From Streptomyces lateritius (GTDB taxonomy: Bacteria; Actinomycetota; Actinomycetes; Streptomycetales; Streptomycetaceae): a DNA stretch of 37,797 nucleotides. The position numbers and the translations under genes are program-made. Location: positions 77,078 through 114,874 of the forward strand of contig NZ_BMTO01000021.1 of NCBI RefSeq assembly GCF_014649715.1, read 5' to 3'. The notes beneath the pieces were generated by a model that worked only from the letters and a program-made list of their open reading frames with translations, was not told where the DNA came from and ran no database searches. Position 1 is the stretch's first letter. Each line of letters starts with the position of its first letter. This document shows, piece by piece, positions 6,267 through 13,437 of the stretch.

Positions 6267-7190
6267 CTAGGACGCCCGTTTCCGGGCGGTCTTCTTCGCA
6301 GTGGTCTTCTTGGCGGCCGTCTTCTTCTCGGGCGTCTTCTTGGCCGCGGCCTTCTTGGGTTTCGGCATCTCGTGGACGGTGGCGTCGGTGCCGGTGGCTT
6401 CCCGGGAGGCCTTGGCCTTGGCGACGGATTCCTCGAGCGCGGACATGAGGTCGACGACGCGGCCGGTCGGCGCCTCCTCGGCCTCGACCGGCCGGGGCTC
6501 GCGGTCCTCGGCTTTGGCTTCGAGGATCTCGGCGAGCGCGTCGCGGTAGTGGTCGGTGAGTTCCAGGTCGTCGAGGTGCTCGACGCTCATTGTGTCCATG
6601 AGTGCGAGGGCGCCTTCGATCTCCTGCTCGCTGATGTCGCTCTCGCCGGGGGTGAGGGGTTCGGAGGACCGGATCTCGTCCGGCCAGTGCATGGCGTTGA
6701 GGAGCAGGGCGTCGCCCTTGACTCGGAGCATGCCCAGGCGTTCGCGGCCTCGCAGGGCGAACTTGGCGATGGCTACCTTGTCCGTGCGCTCGAGTGCTTT
6801 CTGCAGCAGGACGTAGGGCTTGGCTGACACGGGGTTGTCGGCGGTGAGGTAGTAGTTGCCCTCGCCGAGCTGGATCGGGTCGATGCTCTCGCGGTCGACG
6901 AACGCGACGATGTCGATGGCTTTCGCGGTTGGCAGCGGCATCTGGGCCAGCTCGTCATCCGTGATGGGGATGACGTTGTCCTTGGAGACTTCGTAGCCCT
7001 TGCCGATGTCGTCCTGGGAGAGTTCCTTGCCGTCGATCTCGCACACCTTGCGGTAGCGGATCCGGCCGCCGTCGGCGAGGTGGATCTGGTTGAAGCTGAT
7101 GCCGTGGGATTCGGTCGCGGGCTCGAGCTTCACGGGGATCGTGACCAGCCCAAAACTGATGGCTCCGCTCCAGATAGGTCGACCGGGCAT
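6267..7190 (-). CDS. ku: Ku protein (non-homologous end joining)
   Basis: 307 residues, a typical bacterial Ku. It binds DNA double-strand ends as a ring-shaped homodimer and recruits LigD-type ligases. The N-terminus MPGRPIWSGAISFGLVTIPV is diagnostic. The Ku core covers roughly residues 1-250, including CEIDGKEL and the DNA-bridge region. The C-terminal 35 residues are a lysine/alanine-rich tail (repeated KKTAAKKT-like units) that in other actinobacterial Ku proteins binds DNA. ATG 7190 has GGAGG at 5 bases. No ligase gene is adjacent, so this is a stand-alone, probably extra Ku copy, as is common in Streptomyces. Confidence 0.97.
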   Translation of the reverse strand: MPGRPIWSGAISFGLVTIPVKLEPATESHGISFNQIHLADGGRIRYRKVCEIDGKELSQDDIGKGYEVSKDNVIPITDDELAQMPLPTAKAIDIVAFVDRESIDPIQLGEGNYYLTADNPVSAKPYVLLQKALERTDKVAIAKFALRGRERLGMLRVKGDALLLNAMHWPDEIRSSEPLTPGESDISEQEIEGALALMDTMSVEHLDDLELTDHYRDALAEILEAKAEDREPRPVEAEEAPTGRVVDLMSALEESVAKAKASREATGTDATVHEMPKPKKAAAKKTPEKKTAAKKTTAKKTARKRAS

Positions 7191-7294
7191 CAGTACCTCC
7201 AGGAGCCCCCCTGGGGTTCTGACCTCAGGCTATGCAGACGGATCTGGTGATCGCACGCGTTCCGCAGCCAGACAGGCGGGCCCCGACCGCACCC

Positions 7295-7342
7295 GCACAG
7301 GGCAGGTCCCGCCGGGGCCGTTCGTCGGTACCCGCCCTGTGC
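7295..7342 (-). terminator. Inverted repeat downstream of the SH3-like gene, probable terminator
   Basis: GCACAGGGC at 7295-7303 is complementary to 7334-7342. Its 30-base loop itself contains a GC-rich inverted segment. It starts 11 bases after the stop of the gene at 7353-7721, between that gene and ku. Confidence 0.5.
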
Positions 7343-7352
7343 TCCCGCCGAA

Positions 7353-7721
7353 TCAGCAGCGAGCGCCAGCGCCGCCCCCCTCAAGACTGGCGTCGTAGAT
7401 GTATCCCCAGTAGCGGCGGGTGCCGTCATTGATGTGCGCGTACGACCACGTGTTGCCATAGTCATTCGTGACGTAGCAAGCCACATCGACGAACGAGCCG
7501 GGCCCCAGGCGCGCCACGACGTCACACTGTCCGTAGGGCCCAGTACGGATGTACGAGTACTGGCCCTGCTTCGTCCTGTCGAACGAGACCATGCTGGCAA
7601 CCGGCCAGCCGCTGCAAGTGACTGCGCTGGCCTCCGTGCTACTCGCGCTTGCCGAAGTAGCAGTGAGAGAGGCGATACCCAGCATCGCTGCGATAGCAGC
7701 GACTAGCGATCGGAATCTCAC
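7353..7721 (-). CDS. Secreted SH3-like domain protein
   Basis: 122 residues from GTG 7721 (GGGGGA ribosome site). Residues 1-27 are a signal peptide (RFRSLVAAIAAMLGIASLTATSASA). The mature domain resembles a bacterial SH3 fold: YIRTGPYGQCDVVARLGPGS, then VDVACYVTNDYGNTW, then WGYIYDASLEG. Such domains usually bind peptidoglycan or peptides at the cell surface. Paired cysteines probably form disulfides. It is a single gene with its own terminator. Confidence 0.75.
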   Translation of the reverse strand: MRFRSLVAAIAAMLGIASLTATSASASSTEASAVTCSGWPVASMVSFDRTKQGQYSYIRTGPYGQCDVVARLGPGSFVDVACYVTNDYGNTWSYAHINDGTRRYWGYIYDASLEGGGAGARC

Positions 7722-7803
7722 GAATCCCCCATTTCGGTCCTGTCGTGTACACGTTAATGACTTCATGAGAGTAGGAACGCGCAGCACGTCAAGGGACCGG
7801 AAA

Positions 7804-7935
7804 AACCAGCCAAGTCACGGCGCTGGAGCACGCAAAAAGGGGTGCCCCGTTCTGGCGAGCCCGCCGATCATGCGCTGGGACGCTCACGCGGCGGGCTGAG
7901 CGCCAAGGTCCACTTGGCCGCGGAGGCGGTGCACG
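7804..7935 (+). pseudogene. Internal fragment of an IS5-family transposase
   Basis: HGAGARKKG near 7818-7842, then after a one-base frame change at AAAAAGGGG, EPADHALGRSRGGLSAKVHL near 7857-7916. This matches the central segment of actinobacterial IS5-type transposases (GRSRGGLTTKIHLA in intact copies), which lies just upstream of a catalytic aspartate region. Only about 40 codons survive and both flanks are missing. The remnant abuts the truncated DUF6207 sequence that begins near 7955. Confidence 0.75.
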
Positions 7936-7954
7936 ACCATTGGCGCCGGATGAG

Positions 7955-8011
7955 TCGGGGTCCGAGTGCGTGTATGCCGACATCCGCCGTACTCGCGGAC
8001 TAGAAGGCCAG
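7955..8011 (+). pseudogene. C-terminal remnant of a DUF6207 gene
   Basis: The frame reads ECVYADIRRTRGLEGQ, matching the C-terminal VYADIRRP of the intact DUF6207 protein at 1404-1613. It is followed by the same downstream order (conserved 40-bp block, then a lamin-tail gene). The N-terminal three quarters of the gene are missing and replaced by the IS5-type fragment. Confidence 0.65.
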
Positions 8012-8057
8012 GCGCCACACGTACCGCTCCATGCGCACCTTTTTGGTCCTACTCGCC

Positions 8058-8097
8058 GGTTTCCGCACCTTCGGCACTCTTCCGGTGCGAAGATCGC
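8058..8097 (+). promoter_or_regulatory. Conserved 40-bp block upstream of lamin-tail gene copy 2
   Basis: It matches the minus-strand block 1316-1355 at 35 of 40 positions and is placed at nearly the same distance (47 bases) from the start codon. Conservation beyond what the flanking spacer shows suggests a regulatory element. Confidence 0.5.
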
Positions 8098-8144
8098 CCC
8101 CGTCGCGCCACCCCCCGGTTCCTTCACTGACAGAAAGGCGTTTG

Positions 8145-8666
8145 GTGAACCTCACCGTACGCACTGCCGCACTCGCTTCCACCGCACTCGCCCTCGCGCT
8201 CGCGGCCCTGGCCACGCCGAGCCAGGCCGCCTCCACCACCGGCGCGCTGATGATCACCCAGGTGCGGCCGAACGCCGCTGGCGCCGACACCCGTGACGGC
8301 ACCCAGCTGAACCTCAACGGCGAGTACTTCGTCATCAAGAACGTCACCACCAGGACCGTCAACACCAGCGGCTACGTCCCCGACATCACGACCAACACCT
8401 ACGGGCGTGCGCTGCCGTCCTACTACCTGCCGGCCGGAGCCAGGGCCTTCGTGCACACCGGCAGCGGCCGCCACTACCGCGACAGCAGCGGCGCACACCA
8501 CATCTACCGCGGCTACGCCCGCCACGTCCTGCTCAACACCAGCACCGCGAAGAACCCCGACCTGCGGCTGAAGAAGCCCGGCAGCCCGGACGACAACACG
8601 GCCACCGGCAGCATCAGCACCTGTAACTGGAACACAGCCGCCGACGGCACGACGTACAACTGCTGA
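8145..8666 (+). CDS. Secreted lamin-tail-domain-like protein, copy 2
   Basis: 173 residues from GTG 8145. The signal peptide is about 28 residues (VRTAALASTALALALAALATPSQA). The mature part is nearly identical to the protein at 755-1270, with differences such as THV to TQV, AKAYV to ARAFV, and TTYAC to TTYNC at the end. It has the same lamin-tail-like strands and cysteine pair. A longer frame upstream is non-coding by comparison with copy 1. It lies opposite in orientation to copy 1. Its DUF6207 partner gene is truncated, so here it is transcribed alone and ends at the hairpin 8687-8726. Confidence 0.85.
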   Translation: MNLTVRTAALASTALALALAALATPSQAASTTGALMITQVRPNAAGADTRDGTQLNLNGEYFVIKNVTTRTVNTSGYVPDITTNTYGRALPSYYLPAGARAFVHTGSGRHYRDSSGAHHIYRGYARHVLLNTSTAKNPDLRLKKPGSPDDNTATGSISTCNWNTAADGTTYNC

Positions 8667-8686
8667 CACCCACCGCTGCCGGGGCG

Positions 8687-8726
8687 CGCGCCCATACCCT
8701 CCCGTGGGGAGCCGGGAGGGGGCGCG
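8687..8726 (+). terminator. GC-rich hairpin after lamin-tail gene copy 2
   Basis: CCCTCCC at 8697-8703 pairs with GGGAGGG at 8714-8720, extended by CGCGCC 8687-8692 with 8721-8726 across a small internal loop. It starts 20 bases after the stop codon. Confidence 0.65.
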
Positions 8727-8875
8727 GCCCCACCTGTCGGCGTCAGGCGGGGCCAGAGCGGTCCTTCTCCGGGGGGAGTCGCGAATGCGGAGGACCACGT
8801 ACCGCTCACCCTGCCACCAAACACCCCACCCGCAACAGGGTCGTGCAGGAATAACGCAGGCATATGCAGGGCGCC

Positions 8876-8898
8876 CGCCCCGTGTGCTGCCCGGGGCG
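8876..8898. terminator. Second short hairpin in the 8667-9026 gap
   Basis: CGCCCCG at 8876-8882 pairs with CGGGGCG at 8892-8898 around a 9-base loop. The rest of the 360-base gap shows no gene I can support. Confidence 0.35.
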
Positions 8899-9026
8899 GA
8901 CGCTGACTGGATGCTCGGGGGCGCCTGACCTACGCCCGGCTGCACTTTCCACCAGCGGCGGCCCGGCATTTCTCGTGCCACGGTGGATGGAACGGCTGGG
9001 GGGCTAGTCAGCTGATCGGAGACATC

Positions 9027-9305
9027 ATGATCATCAAGAAGTTGCACGACATGGGCATACGCAGCGAACACGCCTACACCGCTGCCCTCGCCTCCATCGG
9101 CCTCACCGTCGCCATGTGGGCCGGGTCGCTGAAAATGGAGCCCGGTACTGGCCTGGCCCGCGCTGACAGGTGGGGGTTGTTCATCGGCGAGTGGGCGCCC
9201 ACATTCTTCGGCCTCGGCCTCGCCCTGTCCCACTACGAGCAGCACGACGGCACCCTCATCTCCGCTGACGCCGATGTGCTGGACCTCCACGGAGCCGCCG
9301 GATAG
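9027..9305 (+). CDS. Small membrane protein of unknown function
   Basis: 92 residues, ATG 9027 with GGAGA upstream. There are two hydrophobic segments, about residues 16-33 (AYTAALASIGLTVAMWAG) and 50-65 (LFIGEWAPTFFGLGLAL). The tail is polar. It belongs to a type of short protein I have the impression is common in Streptomyces (MIIKKLHDMG start, RADRWGLFIGEWAPTFF core), but no function is known to me. It is a stand-alone gene ended by the hairpin at 9321. Confidence 0.75.
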   Translation: MIIKKLHDMGIRSEHAYTAALASIGLTVAMWAGSLKMEPGTGLARADRWGLFIGEWAPTFFGLGLALSHYEQHDGTLISADADVLDLHGAAG

Positions 9306-9320
9306 CGCTTGATGCAGGTC

Positions 9321-9351
9321 GAGGGCCGACGCGTGCGCTGCGCCGGCCCTC
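9321..9351 (+). terminator. 8-bp stem hairpin after the small membrane protein gene
   Basis: GAGGGCCG at 9321-9328 pairs with CGGCCCTC at 9344-9351, 16 bases past the stop codon at 9305. Confidence 0.5.
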
Positions 9352-9452
9352 CCCGCCTGGCGTGTGCCCGGCGGCGGCATCGGCTTCGAGGTGATGGGCG
9401 TCGCCGGGCATCCGTCCAGGGTCGCATCCGGTACTGACAGCAGGGTTCAGGG

Positions 9453-9617
9453 GTGCATGGGAGGGTCGTGCCGGGCGGGCTGCCCGAGGACCCGTTGCGG
9501 GCGGAGTACGACGCGCTGCGCGCGTTCCACAAGCCGGGTGACCGAGAGTACCCGGCGGGCCCGTACATCCCGCGCCCGGCTCCAGGCACGGCGAACGAGG
9601 GGGCAGAGCCCCGATGA
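9453..9617 (+). CDS. Possible small gene of unknown function
   Basis: A 54-residue frame from GTG 9453 (or 49 residues from GTG 9468) encoding a hydrophilic product, EDPLRAEYDALRAFHKPGDR followed by a Pro/Gly-rich tail. It ends in an ATGA overlap at 9614-9617 with another Pro-rich frame that runs antisense into the gene at 9776. The residue composition is reasonable for coding DNA, but no family is recognised. Confidence 0.3.
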   Translation: MHGRVVPGGLPEDPLRAEYDALRAFHKPGDREYPAGPYIPRPAPGTANEGAEPR

Positions 9618-9775
9618 ACGTGCACACCAGGGGGACGCCGAAGCCGTTCCCCGGAAAGGAGGGCCCGAGCGTGAAGCCCCGTACGCCGACACGCCCCGGG
9701 GAGCCGCCCCCCCTGCCCCTCTGCCCGGCGCAACCGGGCCCGTATGGCAGGCGCCCCGCTGTACGGGTTTCTCGG

Positions 9776-10432
9776 TCAGCCGCGCGGCAGTGCCTCCTGT
9801 TCCGCGCTGCGGCGCAGGAACCGCCGTCTGCGGCGCGGAGGTACGGGAGGCTCGAGAGCGGAGCGCAGTGCCTCATGGAAGGCGCGCATCGCCGTCGCCG
9901 TGCGCTCGTCGTCCCCGGAGTGCTTGACCGCGGCCTCATAGAGGTCAGTGGTAGCAGGGCCGAGAGCCTCATTCCGGAGCAGCGGCGCAACGGCAGTCCC
10001 CAGCCGTGCGAGAGGCGCAGCAAGAGCAGCTGCGGAGACCCCGCTCTCGTGGTCCCAGCTGTACACGGTCCGGGCAGCCTCACCGGCCGCAGCGAAGACT
10101 GCGGGCCCGCCCGTCCGGCCCGACTGTTGCCCGTAAGCGACGGCCCCGTGCGTGAGAGCGCGGAGGGCGACCCTGCCGCGCGCTGCCCACCCTCCCCAGA
10201 CGTGATCGTGAGTGTCCCCGGCTATCCGCAGCGCGAGCACAGCCGCAACCAGTTCATCGGCTTGAGCCTCGAGAGCAGCCCGGTCCGCGGCCGCGTCCTT
10301 CCGAGCCTCCGCGTGGCGAGCACGTCGCGCGGTCTCAAAGGAACCGAGGTACAGCACCATCACTGTGGTGAGGACCGTGATGCCCGTCGTCAGGAGAGAG
10401 ATGTCCATGTCCATCGGGACATGATCGGGCAT
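9776..10432 (-). CDS. Membrane-anchored helical protein of unknown function
   Basis: 218 residues. One N-terminal transmembrane segment (about residues 11-29, ISLLTTGITVLTTVMVLYLG) is followed by a charged helix (FETARRARHAEARKDAAADR) and a long alanine-rich helical cytoplasmic part. A strongly basic C-terminal segment (PPRRRRRFLRRS) could contact membrane or nucleic acid. ATG 10432 is used; ATG 10414 is an alternative. It is the last gene of the minus-strand series on this element. The protein at 21882-22352 has the same architecture (one N-terminal helix, then a coiled coil), so the two may be distant relatives. Confidence 0.6.
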   Translation of the reverse strand: MPDHVPMDMDISLLTTGITVLTTVMVLYLGSFETARRARHAEARKDAAADRAALEAQADELVAAVLALRIAGDTHDHVWGGWAARGRVALRALTHGAVAYGQQSGRTGGPAVFAAAGEAARTVYSWDHESGVSAAALAAPLARLGTAVAPLLRNEALGPATTDLYEAAVKHSGDDERTATAMRAFHEALRSALEPPVPPRRRRRFLRRSAEQEALPRG

Positions 10433-10480
10433 CGCAGGGTTCCATACGAGAGCGGTGACCCTTCGTCACCATGCCTGCCC

Positions 10481-10936
10481 TCAGGTGTCCGGGCTGACGC
10501 TCTCGCCCGGGTACGAGTGGTCCACTGTCGCCACCATTGCGTCATGGGCCGCGCGCCCGGTGGTGATGCGGCCCTCGCGGCCCATACGGGCGAGGTCGCT
10601 CCAGTGCCAGCCGATCCGCTCGGCGGCCGCATCCCGGGGCAGACTCGCCTCGAACCACGCCTCCCGCTCGGCGATGATCGTGCGCAGCAAATCGACGTCG
10701 ACCTCCCGCGCGGCCTCCGTGGAGTACATGGGCCAGCCCTTGTACTCGTCGACCTGGGTCAAGGCCTTCTGCTCGACGAGCACTTCGATGTCCAGCGCGC
10801 GGACCAGCTCGCCGGTGACCTCGGCGAGCATGTCAGCCAGCCGCCTGGCGCCCAAGGCCTCCGGCCACGTCTTCTCCTCGGGCGGTGCGGCCTGCTCGGG
10901 GACGATCGCCTCTGCCGTCGTCGTGGTGTCCGTCAT
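10481..10936 (-). CDS. Unknown protein of the minus-strand gene series
   Basis: 151 residues from ATG 10936 with GGAGG at 8 bases. The N-terminal 25 residues are Thr/Pro/Glu-rich and disordered. The rest is helical and acidic, ending with a short HTH-like segment (AERIGWHWSDLARMGREGRI, about 108-127). No family is recognised. Before insertion of the IS element it lay next to the gene now at 13060-13437. Confidence 0.6.
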   Translation of the reverse strand: MTDTTTTAEAIVPEQAAPPEEKTWPEALGARRLADMLAEVTGELVRALDIEVLVEQKALTQVDEYKGWPMYSTEAAREVDVDLLRTIIAEREAWFEASLPRDAAAERIGWHWSDLARMGREGRITTGRAAHDAMVATVDHSYPGESVSPDT

Positions 10937-11042
10937 CGGTGTGCCTCCGTGGTCTGCGAATCGGTGTCCGGGGCTGCCCGTTGCGGGGCGGCGTTCTGCT
11001 CGGTGGGGGCGGATCGGTGGCGGGGGCCGGTGGTCCCGGGGG

Positions 11043-11052
11043 CCTTCGCCGG
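11043..11052 (+). repeat. Left target-site duplication of the IS element
   Basis: CCTTCGCCGG directly precedes the left terminal repeat and is repeated exactly at 12932-12941. Ten bases is within the 9-13 range known for IS4-family insertions. Confidence 0.8.
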
Positions 11053-11095
11053 CCAATGCAGTTGCTTTTAAGGTGTGGGAGGTGTTGCTCCGGGT

Positions 11096-12514
11096 GTGAC
11101 GGGGTGGGGAGCGGGGCAGCGGGTGCGAATCGGGATCCTGACGAAGGTGTTCACCGCCGAACTGGTCGACGCGGCGATAGCCAAGCACGGCCGAGCTGAG
11201 CAGCGGCGCCGCCTCCTACCGGCGCGGCTGGTCGTCTACTTCGTCCTGGCCCTGTGCCTGTTCGCCAGGGAGTCGTACGAGGAGGTACTGCGCGTGCTGA
11301 CCAACGGCATACCAGGCAGCCGGACCCTCGCCAGGGTGAACCGGTCGTCCTTATGTCGAGCGCGGTCGCGGCTCGGCGAGGAGGTGCTGGAGACCCTGTT
11401 CAGGGAGGTGGCCGGTCCGCTCGCCACTCCGGACACGCCCGGGGCATGGTGGCGAGGGCTACGGCTGCTCGCTCTGGACGGCACCCAGTTCGACCTTCCC
11501 GACTCGGTAAGCAACGGCGACACCTTCGACGGCCCTTCCACCACAGGCGGCCTCCCCTTCGGCTTCCCCCAGGTGAGGGCGGTGGTCCTCGCCGAGATCG
11601 GGACACACGGAGTACTCGATGCCCGCCTGGGCGGCTACCGCGACGGCGAACGGAGCCTCGCCTACCAGCTCGCCGGCTCCACCGGCCACGGGGACCTGGT
11701 CATCGCCGACCGCGGCTTCTGGTCGGTCGAGTTCGCCCACACCTTCACCGTGACCGGCGCGGACCTGCTGGTCAGGCTCCAGTCCAACCACCTCGGCACC
11801 CTCCAGGAGGAACTTCCCGACGGTTCGTACTTGTCGATGGCGCGCCCGGGCAAGGAGGTCTGGCTCAGGGCACGGCGGGAAGGCCGGACCCTGCCCAAAC
11901 AGACGACCTACCGCGTCATCACCTTCACAAAGGACGACAAGGTCGCCTTCCTCGGCACGACACTGCTGGACCCCGAGCAGCACCCAGCGGCCGAGTTGAT
12001 CGCGCTCTACCGGGAACGCTGGGAGATCGAGCTCGCCTTCGACGAGATCAAGAACCACCTCGGCCCCGGCGGCCCGATCCGCTCCCGCACGCCGGGGGGT
12101 GTCCGGCAGGAACTGTGGGCCTACCTCGCCGTGCACCACGCGATCCGCCGGTTCGCCCTCGCCGCAGCCCTCGCCGGCCCTGCCGTCGACGCAGACCGGG
12201 TTTCCTACCTCAAGTGCGTCCGCATCATCCGCCGAAGCGTTCCGTCCCAGCTCGGAGCTACGACGGCCAGGCTCACCCGCTCCCTCGCCGAGGCTGGTCA
12301 AGAGGCACGCAGCCGTTTGCTCCCAGCCCGCAGGAACCGGAACTGCCCACGGGCGATCAAGAAGCCCAACCGGTGGCCCGTGCTGCGGACCCGCGCCAAA
12401 CGGGGAACGGTCGAGCCGGGCCGCTGGGTCCTCAACCAGACCAAGAAGGCCAAGACCAACCGGCGGGCGGGGAGACCCGTGCTCAAGCCGTCCCCGAACC
12501 CGTCACCGCCCTAG
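11096..12514 (+). CDS. IS4-family DDE transposase
   Basis: About 472 residues. The N-terminal IS4 domain (GILTKVFTAELVDAAIAKHG...RRRLLPARLVVYFVLALCLF) is followed by a DDE core. The first catalytic Asp lies in LLALDGTQFDL, the second in LVIADRGFW, and the Glu in YRERWEIELAFDEIK, which fits the Y-(2)-R-(3)-E-(6)-K signature exactly. The start is uncertain: GTG 11096 follows GGGAGG with long spacing, and GTG 11123 is the alternative. The basic C-terminal tail is normal for the family. No frameshift or stop interrupts it, so it is likely active. Confidence 0.93.
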   Translation: MTGWGAGQRVRIGILTKVFTAELVDAAIAKHGRAEQRRRLLPARLVVYFVLALCLFARESYEEVLRVLTNGIPGSRTLARVNRSSLCRARSRLGEEVLETLFREVAGPLATPDTPGAWWRGLRLLALDGTQFDLPDSVSNGDTFDGPSTTGGLPFGFPQVRAVVLAEIGTHGVLDARLGGYRDGERSLAYQLAGSTGHGDLVIADRGFWSVEFAHTFTVTGADLLVRLQSNHLGTLQEELPDGSYLSMARPGKEVWLRARREGRTLPKQTTYRVITFTKDDKVAFLGTTLLDPEQHPAAELIALYRERWEIELAFDEIKNHLGPGGPIRSRTPGGVRQELWAYLAVHHAIRRFALAAALAGPAVDADRVSYLKCVRIIRRSVPSQLGATTARLTRSLAEAGQEARSRLLPARRNRNCPRAIKKPNRWPVLRTRAKRGTVEPGRWVLNQTKKAKTNRRAGRPVLKPSPNPSPP

Positions 12515-12546
12515 ACACTCACCAGGCCGCCTGAACTGGCCGATCC

Positions 12547-12879
12547 TCAAAGCGCGGCCGGTGGGCAACTTGCCCGGCAGGCCTCGGCAGGCCATGGCCC
12601 CTTGCAGGGGGCCGGGTCGATGGGGCCAGCCCCCCGCGTGACGGTGCGGTCGCACCAGTCGCACACCACCGTCGCGCGGGCGCCCGCGCGCTCAAGGACC
12701 TCGGCCGCCTCGTCTGCGACTTCGAGCCAGTTGGGTTCCGTGACCGTTACCGGCGCGCTGTCGAGTAGGAGTTTGCTGTTCCAGAGGCTGAGACCGGTGA
12801 TCGTCCGGATCGCACGGACCGCCTCCACCTTCCGGTCACCTGCCTCTGTCAGCAGCACACGGAAACCTGGCTCTTCCAC
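12547..12879 (-). CDS. Ribosomal protein L7/L12 C-terminal-domain-like protein, IS passenger
   Basis: 110 residues from GTG 12879 (GGAGGG site). Residues 5-72 follow the fold pattern of the L7/L12 C-terminal domain: FRVLLTEAGDRKVEAVRAIR, then TGLSLWNSKLLLDSAP, then EVADEAAEVLERAGARATVV, aligning with the FxVxLxxAGxxKIxVIKxVR and TGLGLKEAKxLVxxAP elements of bL12. The N-terminal dimerisation domain and hinge are absent. A cysteine-containing tail (CDWCD, then three further Cys) has no L7/L12 counterpart and may bind zinc. It lies wholly inside the IS ends, convergent with the transposase. A true ribosomal role is unlikely; the domain may mimic the factor-binding stalk or simply be co-opted. 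Confidence 0.75.
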   Translation of the reverse strand: MEEPGFRVLLTEAGDRKVEAVRAIRTITGLSLWNSKLLLDSAPVTVTEPNWLEVADEAAEVLERAGARATVVCDWCDRTVTRGAGPIDPAPCKGPWPAEACRASCPPAAL

Positions 12880-12931
12880 ACGCCCTCCCCGGCTACCCCA
12901 AGCTATTCAGGTAGTAAAGCAACTGCATTGG

Positions 12932-12941
12932 CCTTCGCCGG
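12932..12941 (+). repeat. Right target-site duplication of the IS element
   Basis: CCTTCGCCGG directly follows the right terminal repeat and equals 11043-11052. Confidence 0.8.
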
Positions 12942-13059
12942 CCCCCGGACCCCCGCTCCCCCCGGCACCGCCCGGCGCGGTCAGGTCGTTGGTGGTGCCT
13001 GCCATTCGCGCCGGACGGCACCGGGGCCTGGTGTCCGGGTGCGGGCGGTGTTCTCTGTC

Positions 13060-13437
13060 CTAGGCCCGGGGCTCCGCGTTGTCGGGCGGGGTGAGGTCGC
13101 GGCGACGGATGCCCCCGCGCGGGCCGAACTCCAGCACCGCGTACGGCGTGCCGGCGGGGCGCGGGTTGGCTCCGGGCTCGCCCTCGACCTCGTACAGGAA
13201 GATGGCGGACTGCTCGTTCCCGTAGAACTGGGCGTCGGTCTTGGTCAGGCCGTCCGCTCGGCGCTCGGGGTCGATGTTGGTGGTGCCGGGCTTGCGCGGG
13301 CTGCGGGCTCGGAGAGAGGCCTCGGCGGCGCGGCCGGAGGGCCACCACTCCAGCGGGCGGGCGTAGATGCTGTCCCGGGGGGAGGTGTCCTCGGCGATCG
13401 GCTCCCAGACGCCCCAGGTGCGTGGAGCGATGCTCAC
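13060..13437 (-). CDS. Unknown protein of the minus-strand gene series
   Basis: 125 residues, hydrophilic, with no signal peptide or membrane segment. The most structured parts are SAIFLYEVEGEPG and PYAVLEFGPRGG near the C-terminus, probably beta strands. Its ATG overlaps the stop of the preceding gene (ATGA, 13434-13437), so it is co-translated. No family is recognised. The reconstructed terminator split by the IS element lay just beyond its 3' end. Confidence 0.6.
   Translation of the reverse strand: MSIAPRTWGVWEPIAEDTSPRDSIYARPLEWWPSGRAAEASLRARSPRKPGTTNIDPERRADGLTKTDAQFYGNEQSAIFLYEVEGEPGANPRPAGTPYAVLEFGPRGGIRRRDLTPPDNAEPRA

Larger units (their letters stand above)
11053..12931 (+). mobile_element. 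Complete IS4-family insertion sequence with a passenger gene
   Basis: An 1,879-bp element bounded by inverted ends beginning CCAATGCAGTTGCTTT (left, 11053) and its complement AAAGCAACTGCATTGG (right, ending 12931). It is flanked by a perfect 10-bp direct repeat. It contains an intact transposase (plus) and, on the minus strand downstream, a small L7/L12-like gene. The intact ends, matching target duplication and undamaged transposase argue for recent insertion. The two flanks rejoin into a terminator-like hairpin, CGGGGGCC then TTCGCC then GGCCCCCG, so the target was a hairpin loop. Confidence 0.9.

Noticed and set aside
7842..7842. Programmed frameshift in the IS5-type fragment
   Set aside because: Some IS families use A-rich slippery sites and AAAAAGGGG is tempting, but the gene is truncated on both sides, so the frame change may simply be decay.
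9614..11071. 485-codon plus-strand ORF
   Set aside because: It is antisense to two better minus-strand genes, is rich in Arg/Pro/Gly, and crosses into the IS flank. It is a high-GC shadow frame, though its first codons could be a short gene after 9453-9617.
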